Source: Prasinococcaceae sp. CCMP 1430
Lineage: Eukaryota; Prasinodermophyta; Palmophyllophyceae; Prasinococcales; Prasinococcaceae
Direction of reading: 5' to 3'
Assembly (NCBI GenBank): GCA_013416795.1
Contig: RQSC01001337.1
Coordinates: forward strand, 16,864 to 55,898
Length of the DNA: 39,035 nucleotides
The notes beneath the pieces were generated by a model. That model was given only the letters and a program-made list of their open reading frames with translations, did no database searches and had not been told where the DNA came from. This document shows, piece by piece, positions 10,257 to 20,110 of the stretch (position 1 is the stretch's first letter; every line of letters begins with the position of its first letter). The position numbers and the translations under genes are program-made.

Positions 10257-11978
10257 TTAGAGGGGGCTGTGCCGCAGCATGTCGCGCGGGCGCACGCGCA
10301 GCGCGGAGCATTCGCAGCCCCCGCCGTCGCACTCGGCGCGCTCGCCCGCGCCCGCGCCCCACGGCAGCGCTCGTGACTCCAGGCGCGCGCGCGCCGAGCC
10401 TGCGAGGAGTCGGAGACGCGCGACAGCGCCACCGAGCGCATCGCGCGCGCTGGCTAAGCGAGGGCCCCACACGCTGCCGTCATCTGCTCGTTCGCGCGTG
10501 AGTGCTAGCGTGGGCGACGGTAGGGATGCCGGCTCGCTGGAATCGTTCGCACGAGCGGTGAGGGCAGCGCACATCAGCCCTCGAAGCCTCAGCCACTCGC
10601 CATCGGGACCTGCGCCAACGAGCGCTCCAACGGTGCCCCCAAGCAGCGCGTGTGCCTTGGCGACGTCTAGCAGCTCGCGTGCGGTGCTCGCGTGGAATGC
10701 GCGCAGGTCGGAGCCGACGCTGCCACGTTCCTCCCTCGCACGCACATCGGCGGCGAGTGCGGTGCGCACGGCCGGCTCGAGCGCGTGCCACGCGAGGCGC
10801 TTGGCGGCGCGGTCGCTCGCGAACAGCAGCGCGAAGTAGTCCAGCTCGTGGGCAGACACACCCAACTCAGCAGCGGCGCCACGCGCGCGCCCCGCATCTG
10901 CCTCGCCGAGAGCTGCCCACAGCGCGGCGTACGCACGCCTCACGCCGACTGGCAGCTCGCAGTATGCGCCGTGGTCCAACAGCACCACCTCGTGCGCAGC
11001 GTACGCGCGGCCGGCCTTGTCGCCCTCCCACCTGCGGTCCTCGCCCCCCCTGCGCCGCACGAGCACGTTCCCAGGATGCATGTCGGCGTGCAGTCGCCCG
11101 GTGACGAAGAGCATCTCGCCGAGCGCGCCGCACATTGTGCGCGCGACCGCGCGCGGGGAGAGCCCCGCGGCGCGCAGCGCATCCGCGTCGTCGGGCCGGG
11201 CGCCGGCGACGGCCTCCATCACCAGCAGCCGCCGCGTGGTGAGCGCGTCCATCACGGCGGGCACGGTCACGTTGGCAATCGCACCGCCCGCCCGCGCCGC
11301 GGCGCTCTCGAAGTCGGCCTTGCAGCGTCGGGCGTTGCGGGCCTCGACGCGGAAGTCGAGCTCCTCGCGGAGGCGCGCTCGCATCGCGCGCGGCACCCAC
11401 GCGAGCGCCGCGCGCTTGGTGTCGCCCCCCTTGCCGCTGTACATGAGCTTGGCGGCCACGTCACCGAGGAGCACCATCAGCGCAAGGTCGGCACCCATTT
11501 GGGCGCCGACGCCCGCGTGCTGCACCTTGATTGCGACCTTGCCGCCGCCGAGCGCGGGCGCGAGCGTGGCGAGGTGCACCTGCGCGAGGCTGGCGGAAGC
11601 GACGGGCGCCTCATCTATGTGCGCGAAGACGGCGTCCACCGACGCGTGGCCATGCGCGCGAAGCTCGGCGCGGAGTACGCGCTCGGCGTCGCGCCACGGG
11701 CGCGAGGGAGCTGAGTCGGTGAGCGGAGCGAGCGCCTGCGCCCACTCGGGCGGCAGCACGCCTGACGCAGAGCAGAACTGTGCAGCCTTGATCCACACGC
11801 CGCCGTTGGCTGCGCAGAGCTCCGCAGCGGCCGCAGCGCACCGCGCGTGCGACGCCGCGAGCGCAGAGGCTGCCGCCGCGTCTGCAGGGTCTCTCTCCAG
11901 GCGCGGCTCGTACTCCCTCGACGCCCGCGCGTGCGCCGCTGCCGTCGCCGCTGGGCGCCGACGTGATACTGAGCGCAT
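10257..11978 (-). CDS. ABC1/ADCK (UbiB-like) atypical kinase with altered KxGQ motif
   Basis: Single exon, 573 aa. Members regulate ubiquinone or plastid prenyl-lipid metabolism in mitochondria and plastids; they fold like kinases but act mainly as ATPases. Seen here: the N-terminal motif GGVWIKAAQF (Lys64, Gln67), the Ala-rich loop APVASASLAQVH (about 124-135), the ATP Lys in VAIKVQH (151), the catalytic segment HADMHPGN (297-304) and a DHG metal-binding motif (335-337) typical of the ADCK1/ADCK5 type. KxGQ is KAAQ here, so the Gly is replaced. Fewer than 60 residues precede the motif, so a targeting exon may be missing. The Met at 11978 is the furthest in-frame ATG I can defend. It is head to head with the coiled-coil gene. 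Confidence 0.88.
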   Translation of the reverse strand: MRSVSRRRPAATAAAHARASREYEPRLERDPADAAAASALAASHARCAAAAAELCAANGGVWIKAAQFCSASGVLPPEWAQALAPLTDSAPSRPWRDAERVLRAELRAHGHASVDAVFAHIDEAPVASASLAQVHLATLAPALGGGKVAIKVQHAGVGAQMGADLALMVLLGDVAAKLMYSGKGGDTKRAALAWVPRAMRARLREELDFRVEARNARRCKADFESAAARAGGAIANVTVPAVMDALTTRRLLVMEAVAGARPDDADALRAAGLSPRAVARTMCGALGEMLFVTGRLHADMHPGNVLVRRRGGEDRRWEGDKAGRAYAAHEVVLLDHGAYCELPVGVRRAYAALWAALGEADAGRARGAAAELGVSAHELDYFALLFASDRAAKRLAWHALEPAVRTALAADVRAREERGSVGSDLRAFHASTARELLDVAKAHALLGGTVGALVGAGPDGEWLRLRGLMCAALTARANDSSEPASLPSPTLALTRERADDGSVWGPRLASARDALGGAVARLRLLAGSARARLESRALPWGAGAGERAECDGGGCECSALRVRPRDMLRHSPL

Positions 11979-12247
11979 TGCGCGAGGGGGCGCAGGACGA
12001 TGCGGCGCTGCTGCCGCTGGCGGAGGAGCGCGCCGAGGAGGTCATCGCCGCAGAGGTGCTGCGGCGCGGCGCCAAGCGCATCGAGCGCGTGCGCCAGCAC
12101 GAGCTCGAGCGCGCGGAAAGCAAGGGCTTGGAGGGCGACGGAGGGGAGATCGTGGGCACAGAGGGCCCCGCGCCGCAGTACGCGGTCAAGACCGCCACCG
12201 GCCGCGCGCTGGACGCGTCATCGCACGACCTCGCCATCGCGCTCTAG
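11901..12247 (+). other. Possible exon: open frame in phase with the coiled-coil gene, closed by one TAG
   Basis: Frame 2 is open from at least 11882 to a TAG at 12245 and reads like real acidic/helical protein (for example LAEERAEEVIAAEVL and KRIERVRQHELERAE). It has no ATG. A pyrimidine-rich acceptor-like site ends at 11900. The frame is the same as that of the coiled-coil ORF starting at 12284, so a single stop and 12 codons separate them. It overlaps the 5' end of the ABC1 gene on the other strand. It may be a terminal exon of an unseen transcript, a broken N-terminal extension, or chance. Confidence 0.3.
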
Positions 12248-12283
12248 CACGCGTCGCTCTCGCGGAACGTCGCGGAAACGAGC

Positions 12284-15200
12284 ATGGCCGCCAAGGCCGC
12301 ATCGGAGACGGTGCTGGCGCGCGCCGAGGCGGAGCTCACGCAACTGCGCAGCGAAACCGCTGCGCAGGCAGAGGAGCTCGGCAGGTTGCGCACAGAGCGC
12401 GAGCACCTCACGGCGAGTATGGCCGAAGCCACCGCCGCCGCAAACGAGAGTGTGGCCGCCGCGCGCATGCAGGTGTCAGCGCTGACGCGCGAGCTGGAAG
12501 CCGCGCTGAAGGAGCGCGAGAGCGAGGCGGCGGCAAGCGCGGCCGCTGGCGCGCGTTCGAAGGGCCAGCTTCGCACCGCGCGGCAGGAGCTCGCGCGGCT
12601 CGATGCGTCGCTGCGCGCGAGCGAGTGTGAGCGGTCCTCCGCGCAGCGGAAGCTCGCCATCGTCAGCTCGCAGCTGGAGGCGCTGCTGGCAGATGAGGCG
12701 ACCTCGCGGGCCGAGGTCGAGCGCATCATCGCCGCGCTGCGCGCGCAGGTCGAGGAGAGTCAGACGCAAGGCGCTGCTGAGAGCAGCCGAGCCGCCGACA
12801 GGATCGAGGAGCTGGTGCGCGCCAAGGGAGCAGCCGAGGAGGCCCTGACTGCTTGCAAGGCCCAGGCCAGTGCCGAGCTCGCGAGGACAAAGGCAGACAT
12901 GCAGGCGGCGCACGAGGAAACGAAAGCGGAGGTGACCGCTGCGCGCAACGAGGCTCGGCGCGCGCGCGAGGAGGGTGCGTCCATGTCCGCCAGCTTTGCC
13001 CACCGTAACGCGGCCGCCGACGAGACCCTGCAGCGCTCCATGGATGGGCGCCTCGCGCTGGAGGCCCGGTGCACAAACCTTGAGGCCGAACGCGCGCGCT
13101 CGGCAGCCCTCGCCGATACCGCGAAGAGAGAGGCCGATGCCGCAAAGCGCAAGGCCGACGATGCAATGCACCGCGCCGAACAGTATCAGAATGATCTTCT
13201 CGCTGAGCGTCGCGCGCGGCAGGAAGAGGAGCTGCGGCGCCCGAATCCAGCCGAACTGTTCGATGCCGACGCGGTCGAGGCGCGAGTGCGCGCCGCCACC
13301 GCCGAGAAGGAGCTGCAACTAAAGGTCGCGCACATGGCCGAGCTGGCGACCACACGCAATGAGCTCGAGGCGCTCGTCCAAGAGAGGGTGAACGAGGCGC
13401 TCGAGACTGCAGGTGAGCGCCACGCGAAGGAGCTCCAGGCGGCCGAGGGACGCGTGGAGGAGGAACGCGCGCGGGTGCAGGAGGCGCACGACCGCATTGC
13501 GGAGGAGGAAGAGCGTGGGAAAAGGGGTCTGGAGGAGCTCCGCGAGCAGGCGAATGGGGAGCTCGATGCGGCGCGCGAGCGGCTGGCAGCTCAGGCAGCG
13601 ATGTCTGAGGAAAAGCTTGAGGTCCAGGCAAAGGCTTTTGAGGAGAAGCTGTCCGTTGCTGCCGCGGCGAGCTCAATCGAGCAAATTGAGCTACGCGACA
13701 CAAGGAAGGCGCTTGCGGACGCGCGGAGCGAGAACGTGCACCTGCGAGCGGAAGTTGCGAGCGTCACGCAAGCGCTCTCGTCTCTCGAAACGAAGTACGC
13801 GGAGAACACCTCGGCGTTCAAGGGGGAGTGCGCCGAGCAACGAAGCGAGCTGCAGCGGACGCGCAAGGAGGCACAGGAGGTTCTCGAACGCACGCGCAGT
13901 GTACTCGAGGATGACATGGCGCGTGTGCGCAAATCCCACTCAAGCGAAGTCGCGCGCGTGCGCGCTGATCACGCGGACGAGCTTTCACGGGTGCGCGATG
14001 AGATGGCCGAGCTGCGCGAGGCACTGGAGAGGGCGCGGCAGAGCGCGGAAACGCAGCGGAAGGACTTCGAGGCCGAGCGCAAGGTGATCGCCGCAGATGC
14101 CGAGGCAAAGGCGACGCACCTTCTCGAGGAGGCCGGCGAGAGGGAGGCGGACTTGCGTTCAGAGCTCAAGCACGCCAAGACGCAGCAGACTAGCGATGAG
14201 CTTACCAACTCGCAGCTATCGACGCAGCTCAGTGAACAGTTGGCCAAAACGCGCGAGGCGAAGGCTGAGGCTGACACTTTGAAGGCACGCAACAAGACGC
14301 TCGAGGCTCGCCACGTTCGCACTTCGAAGGCCCTGATGAAACTGAATGCTGGCATCGTCATCCAGCTCCGAGAGCTTAAGGCGCAGCTCGCCGAGCTCGA
14401 GAGCACGGTCCAGATTGAGGTCACGCGCGTCATGGCAGACTTTGAGCGGCAAATGGACGCCTTCAAGTGGACGTACAAGGGCATTCTCGAGCGCGAGACC
14501 GCTGATGCGGGAGAGGACGCACAGAGCGCCGCGCGCGACGCTGTGGCGTCCCTACGAGCACGCCACGAGCAAGAGACTGCCGAGTGCAAGGCCGAGTTTC
14601 ACCGCGCGATTTCCACCGCCACAGACGCGTTGGTCGTCAAAGAGAAGGAGCTCGAGGAGCTGCGGAGAGACTTGGATGTCCACAAGCTGCGCGTTGCGGA
14701 GTTTGAGCAGCGTGAAACCAGCCGTGCGCCTATGGATGAGAGCGTCAAAACGCTCAAGACGCAACTTCACGCCTCGGAGATGCAAGTGACTGAGCTCACG
14801 CGCTCGTTGGAGGGGAAGAACGAGTGCGTGGCGCTGCTTGGAACGGTGGTTACATCCTACTTCGAGGTGCCGGAGTCTTACGCGGAGAGCCTGAAGTTCG
14901 CCACCGACCGCACCGCTTTCATGATGGCAGTGCAATACCTCGGGCAGCGCATGGGCGAATCGGCCGATCAAGCATCTAAGGGCAAGGGGGTGGACAAACT
15001 CAAAGAGCGCGTGCTGGAGCTCTCAGAGGAGAACGCGGCCCTGCGTACGCGCGCTACAGTGCTGGAGGGCAAAGTCGAAGTGGCGACGCTCGAGCACGAT
15101 CGTGAGCTCGGGGCCGCGCGCGACGCGGCCGCTGCGCACATGGAAAATGTGCTCGCGGAGGCGCGCGAAGAGTGGCGCGGCACCTTGCTTGCGATGCGCG

Positions 15201-15307
15201 GCGAGCTCGCGGCGCTCGATAGCTCCGTCGCCATGGTTGCCGCGGAGGCGGCTGCCGAGGAGGTGGACGTGGCTGCGCAGGCCGTCTCTAGCGATGCACT
15301 AGCATAG
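12284..15307 (+). CDS. Long coiled-coil protein, function unknown
   Basis: An intronless 1007-aa frame starting at the ATG at 12284. Almost the whole length is heptad-like, rich in Glu, Ala, Arg, Lys and Leu, with very few Pro or Gly, so a long parallel coiled coil is expected. A less charged patch near residues 680-740 (RELKAQLAELESTVQIE, RQMDAFKWTYKGILERE) and a short non-coiled segment around residues 850-890 (CVALLGTVVTSYFEVPESY, FMMAVQYLGQRMG) break the coil and could be a conserved anchoring or binding site. No signal peptide or membrane segment is seen. Such proteins are often golgins, centrosomal, basal-body or tethering factors, but nothing here singles one out. Confidence 0.85.
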   Translation: MAAKAASETVLARAEAELTQLRSETAAQAEELGRLRTEREHLTASMAEATAAANESVAAARMQVSALTRELEAALKERESEAAASAAAGARSKGQLRTARQELARLDASLRASECERSSAQRKLAIVSSQLEALLADEATSRAEVERIIAALRAQVEESQTQGAAESSRAADRIEELVRAKGAAEEALTACKAQASAELARTKADMQAAHEETKAEVTAARNEARRAREEGASMSASFAHRNAAADETLQRSMDGRLALEARCTNLEAERARSAALADTAKREADAAKRKADDAMHRAEQYQNDLLAERRARQEEELRRPNPAELFDADAVEARVRAATAEKELQLKVAHMAELATTRNELEALVQERVNEALETAGERHAKELQAAEGRVEEERARVQEAHDRIAEEEERGKRGLEELREQANGELDAARERLAAQAAMSEEKLEVQAKAFEEKLSVAAAASSIEQIELRDTRKALADARSENVHLRAEVASVTQALSSLETKYAENTSAFKGECAEQRSELQRTRKEAQEVLERTRSVLEDDMARVRKSHSSEVARVRADHADELSRVRDEMAELREALERARQSAETQRKDFEAERKVIAADAEAKATHLLEEAGEREADLRSELKHAKTQQTSDELTNSQLSTQLSEQLAKTREAKAEADTLKARNKTLEARHVRTSKALMKLNAGIVIQLRELKAQLAELESTVQIEVTRVMADFERQMDAFKWTYKGILERETADAGEDAQSAARDAVASLRARHEQETAECKAEFHRAISTATDALVVKEKELEELRRDLDVHKLRVAEFEQRETSRAPMDESVKTLKTQLHASEMQVTELTRSLEGKNECVALLGTVVTSYFEVPESYAESLKFATDRTAFMMAVQYLGQRMGESADQASKGKGVDKLKERVLELSEENAALRTRATVLEGKVEVATLEHDRELGAARDAAAAHMENVLAEAREEWRGTLLAMRGELAALDSSVAMVAAEAAAEEVDVAAQAVSSDALA

Positions 15308-15522
15308 CCACAGAGGCACACGCGCGACACGTCCTCGCCTTGGCAGTGCCTCGGCCCCGTTCCCAGCGCCCTGCTCAGGTAGATGGGTGGGTGGCGACGT
15401 GCGAATTCAGCAACCCACGCCACAGCAGGGCGTGGGGATCGCATCGCAAAAATCACAATTGTTACAGTACATTTTTTATCCTCCACCGCTTGCTCTACCG
15501 ACGCCCAGCGCGACAGCTCGAG

Positions 15523-18500
15523 CTAGTCGCCTTGCTCACCGATCGAAAAGAGCCGGCGCAGGTCCTGTGTTCTCGCCTTGGCGGCTTCCGCGGGGGACAG
15601 CTTCCGCAACGCCCCGGAGCCGATAGCCGCCTTGGCCTCCTGCAGCTCCAACAGCTTCTCTTCGAGAGTGTCCTCGGTCACTGCGCGCCCGCGAGGAAAT
15701 ACGTCAGTGTGCGACCGGGGAGCGCCGAGCACGCTTTGCGGCGTGAATGGCTTGAGCGGCTAAGCGCCGTGCGCGCGCGCGCCCGAATGCGAAGGGCGCT
15801 GCATCAGGGATGACGCACCGAATCTCGTGACCGTGACTGGGAGCGTCTGCCCAAGGCGATGGACTCTATCCCAGGCTTGCGCTTCCACCGCCTCGTTCCA
15901 CCACAGGTCCATCATAAACACCCGATTGGCCGCAGTGAGGTTGAGGCCTTGTCCGCCAGCACGCGTAGAAACCAGCAGCACGCGCGCAGTACCGTCTTGC
16001 AGCGCATGCATCGCGGCTGCACGCTGTTCGGCAGTGCGCGAGCCATCGATGCGCGCCGTGGTCCAGCGCTCGGATTTTAGGCTGGCCTCAATGATGTCCA
16101 AAAAGCTAGTGAACTGGCTGAAAACCACAGCCCGCTTGTCAGGCCCCTCCGCACGCATGCCTTCTAGGCACTCGAGAAGCGCCGCGACCTTCGGCGGCGT
16201 GGTCTCGCTCGCCGCCGGAGGGCCTTCTGCTCCCGTCCCCGCCCCAGCGGAGCCGTCGTTGGCCACGCGTCGCTTCTCGAGCTCGGCAATAGATAGCAGG
16301 TCGCCGAGGCGGAAGTCCTGCCGGCACATTGGACAGCGCGCCGTTTGCTGCTTGCGGCGCGGGTCGACGTCCATGACTCTCATGATACAAGGCTTGCAGA
16401 ACGAGTGGGAGCAATTTCGCAAAATCCGAACCTCAACATCGGACTGCGGCTGCAGACAGATGGCGCACTCGAAGTCATCCTCGCCGTCATCGAGGGCGCT
16501 CTTAAGCCGCGTAAATAGGTTTGCTACTTCCTCTTTGGAGAGATCCGGGGCTCCACCGCTCGCGCGGCGTGCCTTACCTGCAGCGGCGAGCATTTTTGCC
16601 GCAACGTCCAGGCGCTCGGGAGGCACCAAAGAGCGCGCGCAGCACGCCTGGCGCAGTCGCATGATGCATTCGAGAATGGACATGTAGTGCTCTGTCGCAG
16701 TGCCCAACTCAATCGCAGCGGCGATGGCCACCCTCGCGCTGTCGAAGAGCGTCGAATAACTTTCGCGGTGCGGCGGGTCGAACACAACCTTCTGGACGAC
16801 GATGGTCTTTGGAGGCAGTTCAGCTCCCAGCACGCTCTTCGGCCTGCGCAGGCTGATGGTCTTAAGCAGGAGCCGCAGGCGCGCCAGTCCGGCTCGGTCA
16901 CCTTCGCGGATCGGGCGCGCAACCGCGCGATTGAAGATCTGAGGCTCGTTGAGTGGCTGAGCTCCAAGGAAGGCCAGAACGCCGTACACATCCCCCGCGC
17001 TGTTCTGAATCGGCGTTCCAGTGAGCGCCCACCGCAGGCGGGCGTGCAGGGCACAGACCGCCTTGAAAGCCTTGGTTTGCCTGTTGCGTACAGTATGCGC
17101 CTCATCGAGAACGGCTCGGTGCCAACGCACGGACAGAACGCCTGGTGGTGGCGCCGGCTTTGCGCCGAGAGAGCACGCGTCCAGGTAAGCCTCGTGGTCG
17201 GCCAGCTCTCCACTGAGGGTGCTGTACGAGGTGATCACCACGTCAGCTTCGCGCAGCCTAGGCGCGAGCGCATGCCTGCCCGGTCCGTGCCAGACCACAA
17301 CTGTCAGAGTACCGTGAGCGATGTGCTCCTCTATCTGCGTCGCCCAATTTTCCAAGACGGACACAGGCGCGACGATCAGCGTGCCTCGGGCACACGCAGC
17401 GGCTGGGGCTGTCGTAAGCCGTTTGGCCCTCCCCGTGCTTTGAGCGCTCGTCTTTCGTCGCTTTGCCGTCGGCTGCAGCTCCCTAAGCCGCGGCGCTACA
17501 GCATTGCCAGCGTAGAGCGCCGCCGTCCCCCCCGCCGCGTCGAGCGCGGCCCACGCACGCGCGGCGAGAGCGTCCTTGTTCCCGGATTTGCTCACGCACG
17601 ACACTACACACAATTCGCGTAGCTGATTCACCTTGAGCAAGAGCAGGTCACGCTCTGTAGAGAGCGCGCGTCCCCACAGTTCTCGCGCACGGTCAAGCAT
17701 CTGCACCCACGTTTTGATGAACGGGGCATTAGACTGACACTCAGATGCACCCTCGAGGAGCGACGCCGGCCCACCAACCTTCGCGAGGGCAGCCCACGCG
17801 CGCGCGGCCAGAGCGTCCTTGTTGCCAGACTTTGACACAGCCGACACCTGACAGAGCGTGCGAAGTTGCGCCAGCGTGAGTGCAGTCTGAAGGTCGCACG
17901 AGTCGGATGCCACTCGTCCACAAACCTCGCGTACTACTGAGAACATCTCGCGCCATGTGCTGGCAAATGCGGGCGCAAAATTCGAAAGAGCCAGCTCCGA
18001 CGAAGTCGTGGCAGTGGGCACAGGGGCATCTTCTTCGCTGCCCTTCGCGTCTGCGATAGCAGCAGCGTGACCAGGAGTCTGAGCGGCTTCGCTCAGAGTG
18101 GCCGAGGGGCACTCGTAGACCACACCTGTGGGCGGGTTGGACAGAATGACTGCAAGCGTTTGTAAGGTCTTGCCGTTGCCCATGTCGTCTGCGAGGAGAC
18201 CTCCAAATACCGGCGATGGCCGCGCTGTGGTCGAGGTACTGGTGACAGAGTTGTAAAAAACCTGCCTGCCCAACTCTAGTCGCTCTTCAAAGAATGTCGG
18301 CAGGACGCTCGGGGCCTGCCGCTCGCGTGAGAGCATCCAAGCAACGCCTCTTTTCTGGTGCTCTCGAAGGGATGACGTGAGTTGCGGGGGCTCGACGAAA
18401 CTGTCGGTGGATGCGCCCTCCTGCTCAGAAGCCAGCTTGTCGAAGAGTTCATCCAGTTCCCTTTGAGCACGGGCAGGGTTGAACTCGTACGAGACGCCCA

Positions 18501-19653
18501 AGGCGCCGCGCCCGCCGCCGCCCTCGGTGCTATCATATGCGCCGCTCCCGCTCGGCCCGCCGGGCAGTGCCGCGCCCCCCCTCCGCAACACATGGCCAGC
18601 CAGCCGTAGATTTTCCACAACCCACGACATATCGCCCGGCGTCCCGTACAGCGCGAGCGTGACGGGCATCGTGAAGATATTGCTCAGATCTCGCGGGATC
18701 GTGGCCTCCACCCGCGGCCCCCCGGACGCGGTATGGTCCAAAATCCGGCGCAGCGCCGCGGCGGTGCCGCGCTTGATGTGGCCAACCTGCTTTCCGTCGA
18801 AGTTATCCACGCGGACGGCATTCGGATCATACGGATTGTTCGGCTCTCTGACGAGGGTGACGTACTCACCCGCGTGGGCAATGCCCTCATAGTATCGGCA
18901 GCCTACCACAGCCGCTTCGAATTGCCCGTAGAAGACCTCGCGCGAGAACTCATCCCCGAGGTCGTCTGCAGCCATATGCTGCGTCTCGTTGACGGCGGCA
19001 TCCGCCCGCGCGCTCACGCCTGCAGCAAGCGCGGCAGGCGCAGGCGAGCGTAACGACGCCGAGGGCGGCAGAGCTGCGGGCGCAGGTGCAGGTGGCTCCG
19101 CAGGCTCCGCGCCAAAAGTGAGCGAGGAGCATTGGGGCGACCGCTGCCGTATGGCCTCGCGGATGGACGAGGGCAGCCGCCCGTACCCTGGATGTTGGCC
19201 ACGCGGAGCGCGCGCGTGTGCGAATTAGCGCGAAGGAGAGGCAGTGACATCGCGTGCGCGATCGAGAGCGTGTTCGCACGCATCGCACGCACCCTCGAAG
19301 TTCTTTGGGTTGCCGTTGCGGTGGCACGCAAAGTGCCGCCATTGGAAGTACTCGCCCCAGTCGCCATGCGCCTTCAGCAGCTCGCGCAAAAAATGGCGCC
19401 AGCGGTCAGCGTCGGTGCGCAGGGACGCCGTATGTGCGTGCGTGGCGGCGTTTCCACCCTATGCGTGCGCGCGTGTTTGTGTAGGTGTGCGGGGCGGTGT
19501 GGGATGGGGTAAGGGAGGGAACTCGCACAGCGTGCTCCCGGCCCCGCTACGCACCTCAGTGCCCACGCGCACCGAGCCGCGCGCAATATTGGACCCGCAC
19601 GAGCGGCAGCGCGCGCGGCCGCTCGCCGCGAGCTCCACGCGCTTGCGTGGCAT
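15523..19653 (-). CDS. RAD5/HLTF-like SNF2-RING ATPase with PARP-type zinc finger, HIRAN and two SAP-like repeats
   Basis: Four exons: 19653-19555, 19380-19293, 19187-15819 and 15680-15523; all junctions are in phase, giving 1237 aa. RAD5/HLTF proteins remodel stalled replication forks and polyubiquitinate PCNA. Domains: a PARP-type zinc finger (about 5-75) with VELAASGRARCRSCGSNIAR, WRHFACHRN and FEGYGRLPSSI; HIRAN (about 144-255); Walker A ADDMGNGKT (about 395-403); an insert with two SAP-like repeats (about 497-530 and 578-611), each containing SKSGNKDALAARAWAAL; motif Ia TLIVAPVSVLENW (about 665); DEAH in VLDEAHTVRNR; C3HC4 RING beginning CAICLQPQSD (about 970-1017); helicase C lobe with VFSQFTSFLDIIEASL and DRVHRLGQ; and the family C-terminus TLEEKLLELQEAK, reached only by splicing 15681-15818. 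The zinc finger spans two introns, so gene prediction could miss it. Head to head with XRCC2. Confidence 0.88.
17540..17897 (-). repeat. Tandem 243-bp in-frame repeat encoding SAP-like motifs
   Basis: Two copies offset by 243 bp (matching blocks start at 17549 and 17792) lie within the RAD5/HLTF-like gene. The protein copies share an identical 17-residue block SKSGNKDALAARAWAAL. The surrounding sequence has diverged, so this is an old intragenic duplication. The pattern L-x3-QLR-x-LC then SGNK then LxAR fits the SAP DNA-binding motif. Confidence 0.75.
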
Positions 19654-20110
19654 CCCTGCTGCCGCGCGCCGCCGCCACTGCGCAAGCGCCCCCGCCGTGC
19701 GCGGGGTGCGCGCGGAACGGGGTGGGGGTGGGGTGCGGGGGGGCGGGGGGAAGGGGGGCAGGGCACCCCGCCCAGCGTCTGGCAGTGCCACTCGCGCGTT
19801 GCTGCGCTGCTGCAGAGAGCTCGCCGTGAGCCGTTTCGAAAGCGCAATGCAATGTGATGGCGAACATCCATCCGGACGTCAAAATGCATTGAGGCGGAGA
19901 AAAGCCGCGGGCGCGCGCGAGCGCCGGCGCGACACACGGCGTGCGTGCGTGCGCCGCGTGGGCACAACTCCTCGTACTGGCGTCGCGCGACCTGCCCCAC
20001 GCCTGCGCCTGCTGCGGCGCCCGGGCGCTGGCTTCACGCGCGTGAGGCGCACGAGCTGGTGACGGGCCGGACGCCCTCGGCGTCCGCGTCCGCGTCGGCG
20101 TCGGCGCGAA
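19654..20110. promoter_or_regulatory. Divergent promoter region between RAD5/HLTF-like gene and XRCC2
   Basis: The two start codons are 457 bp apart on opposite strands, so both promoters must lie here. A block of G-runs at 19719-19763 (+ strand) fits the G-quadruplex pattern. No TATA box is evident. Shared regulation of two repair genes is plausible but is inference. Confidence 0.5.
19719..19763 (+). other. G-quadruplex-prone G-run block
   Basis: At least five runs of four or more G occur within 45 bp, just upstream of the RAD5/HLTF-like start codon and on the strand opposite its coding strand. Confidence 0.65.

Noticed and set aside
10692-11714. Long plus-strand frames over the ABC1 gene
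   Set aside because: Arg/Ala-rich shadow translations; the minus-strand frame has all the ABC1 motifs in order.
15760-15818. C-terminal tail of the RAD5/HLTF-like protein reading straight through to a stop at 15760
   Set aside because: It loses the family C-terminus; a GTGCGT donor at 15818 and a CAG acceptor at 15681 restore TLEEKLLELQEAK in phase.
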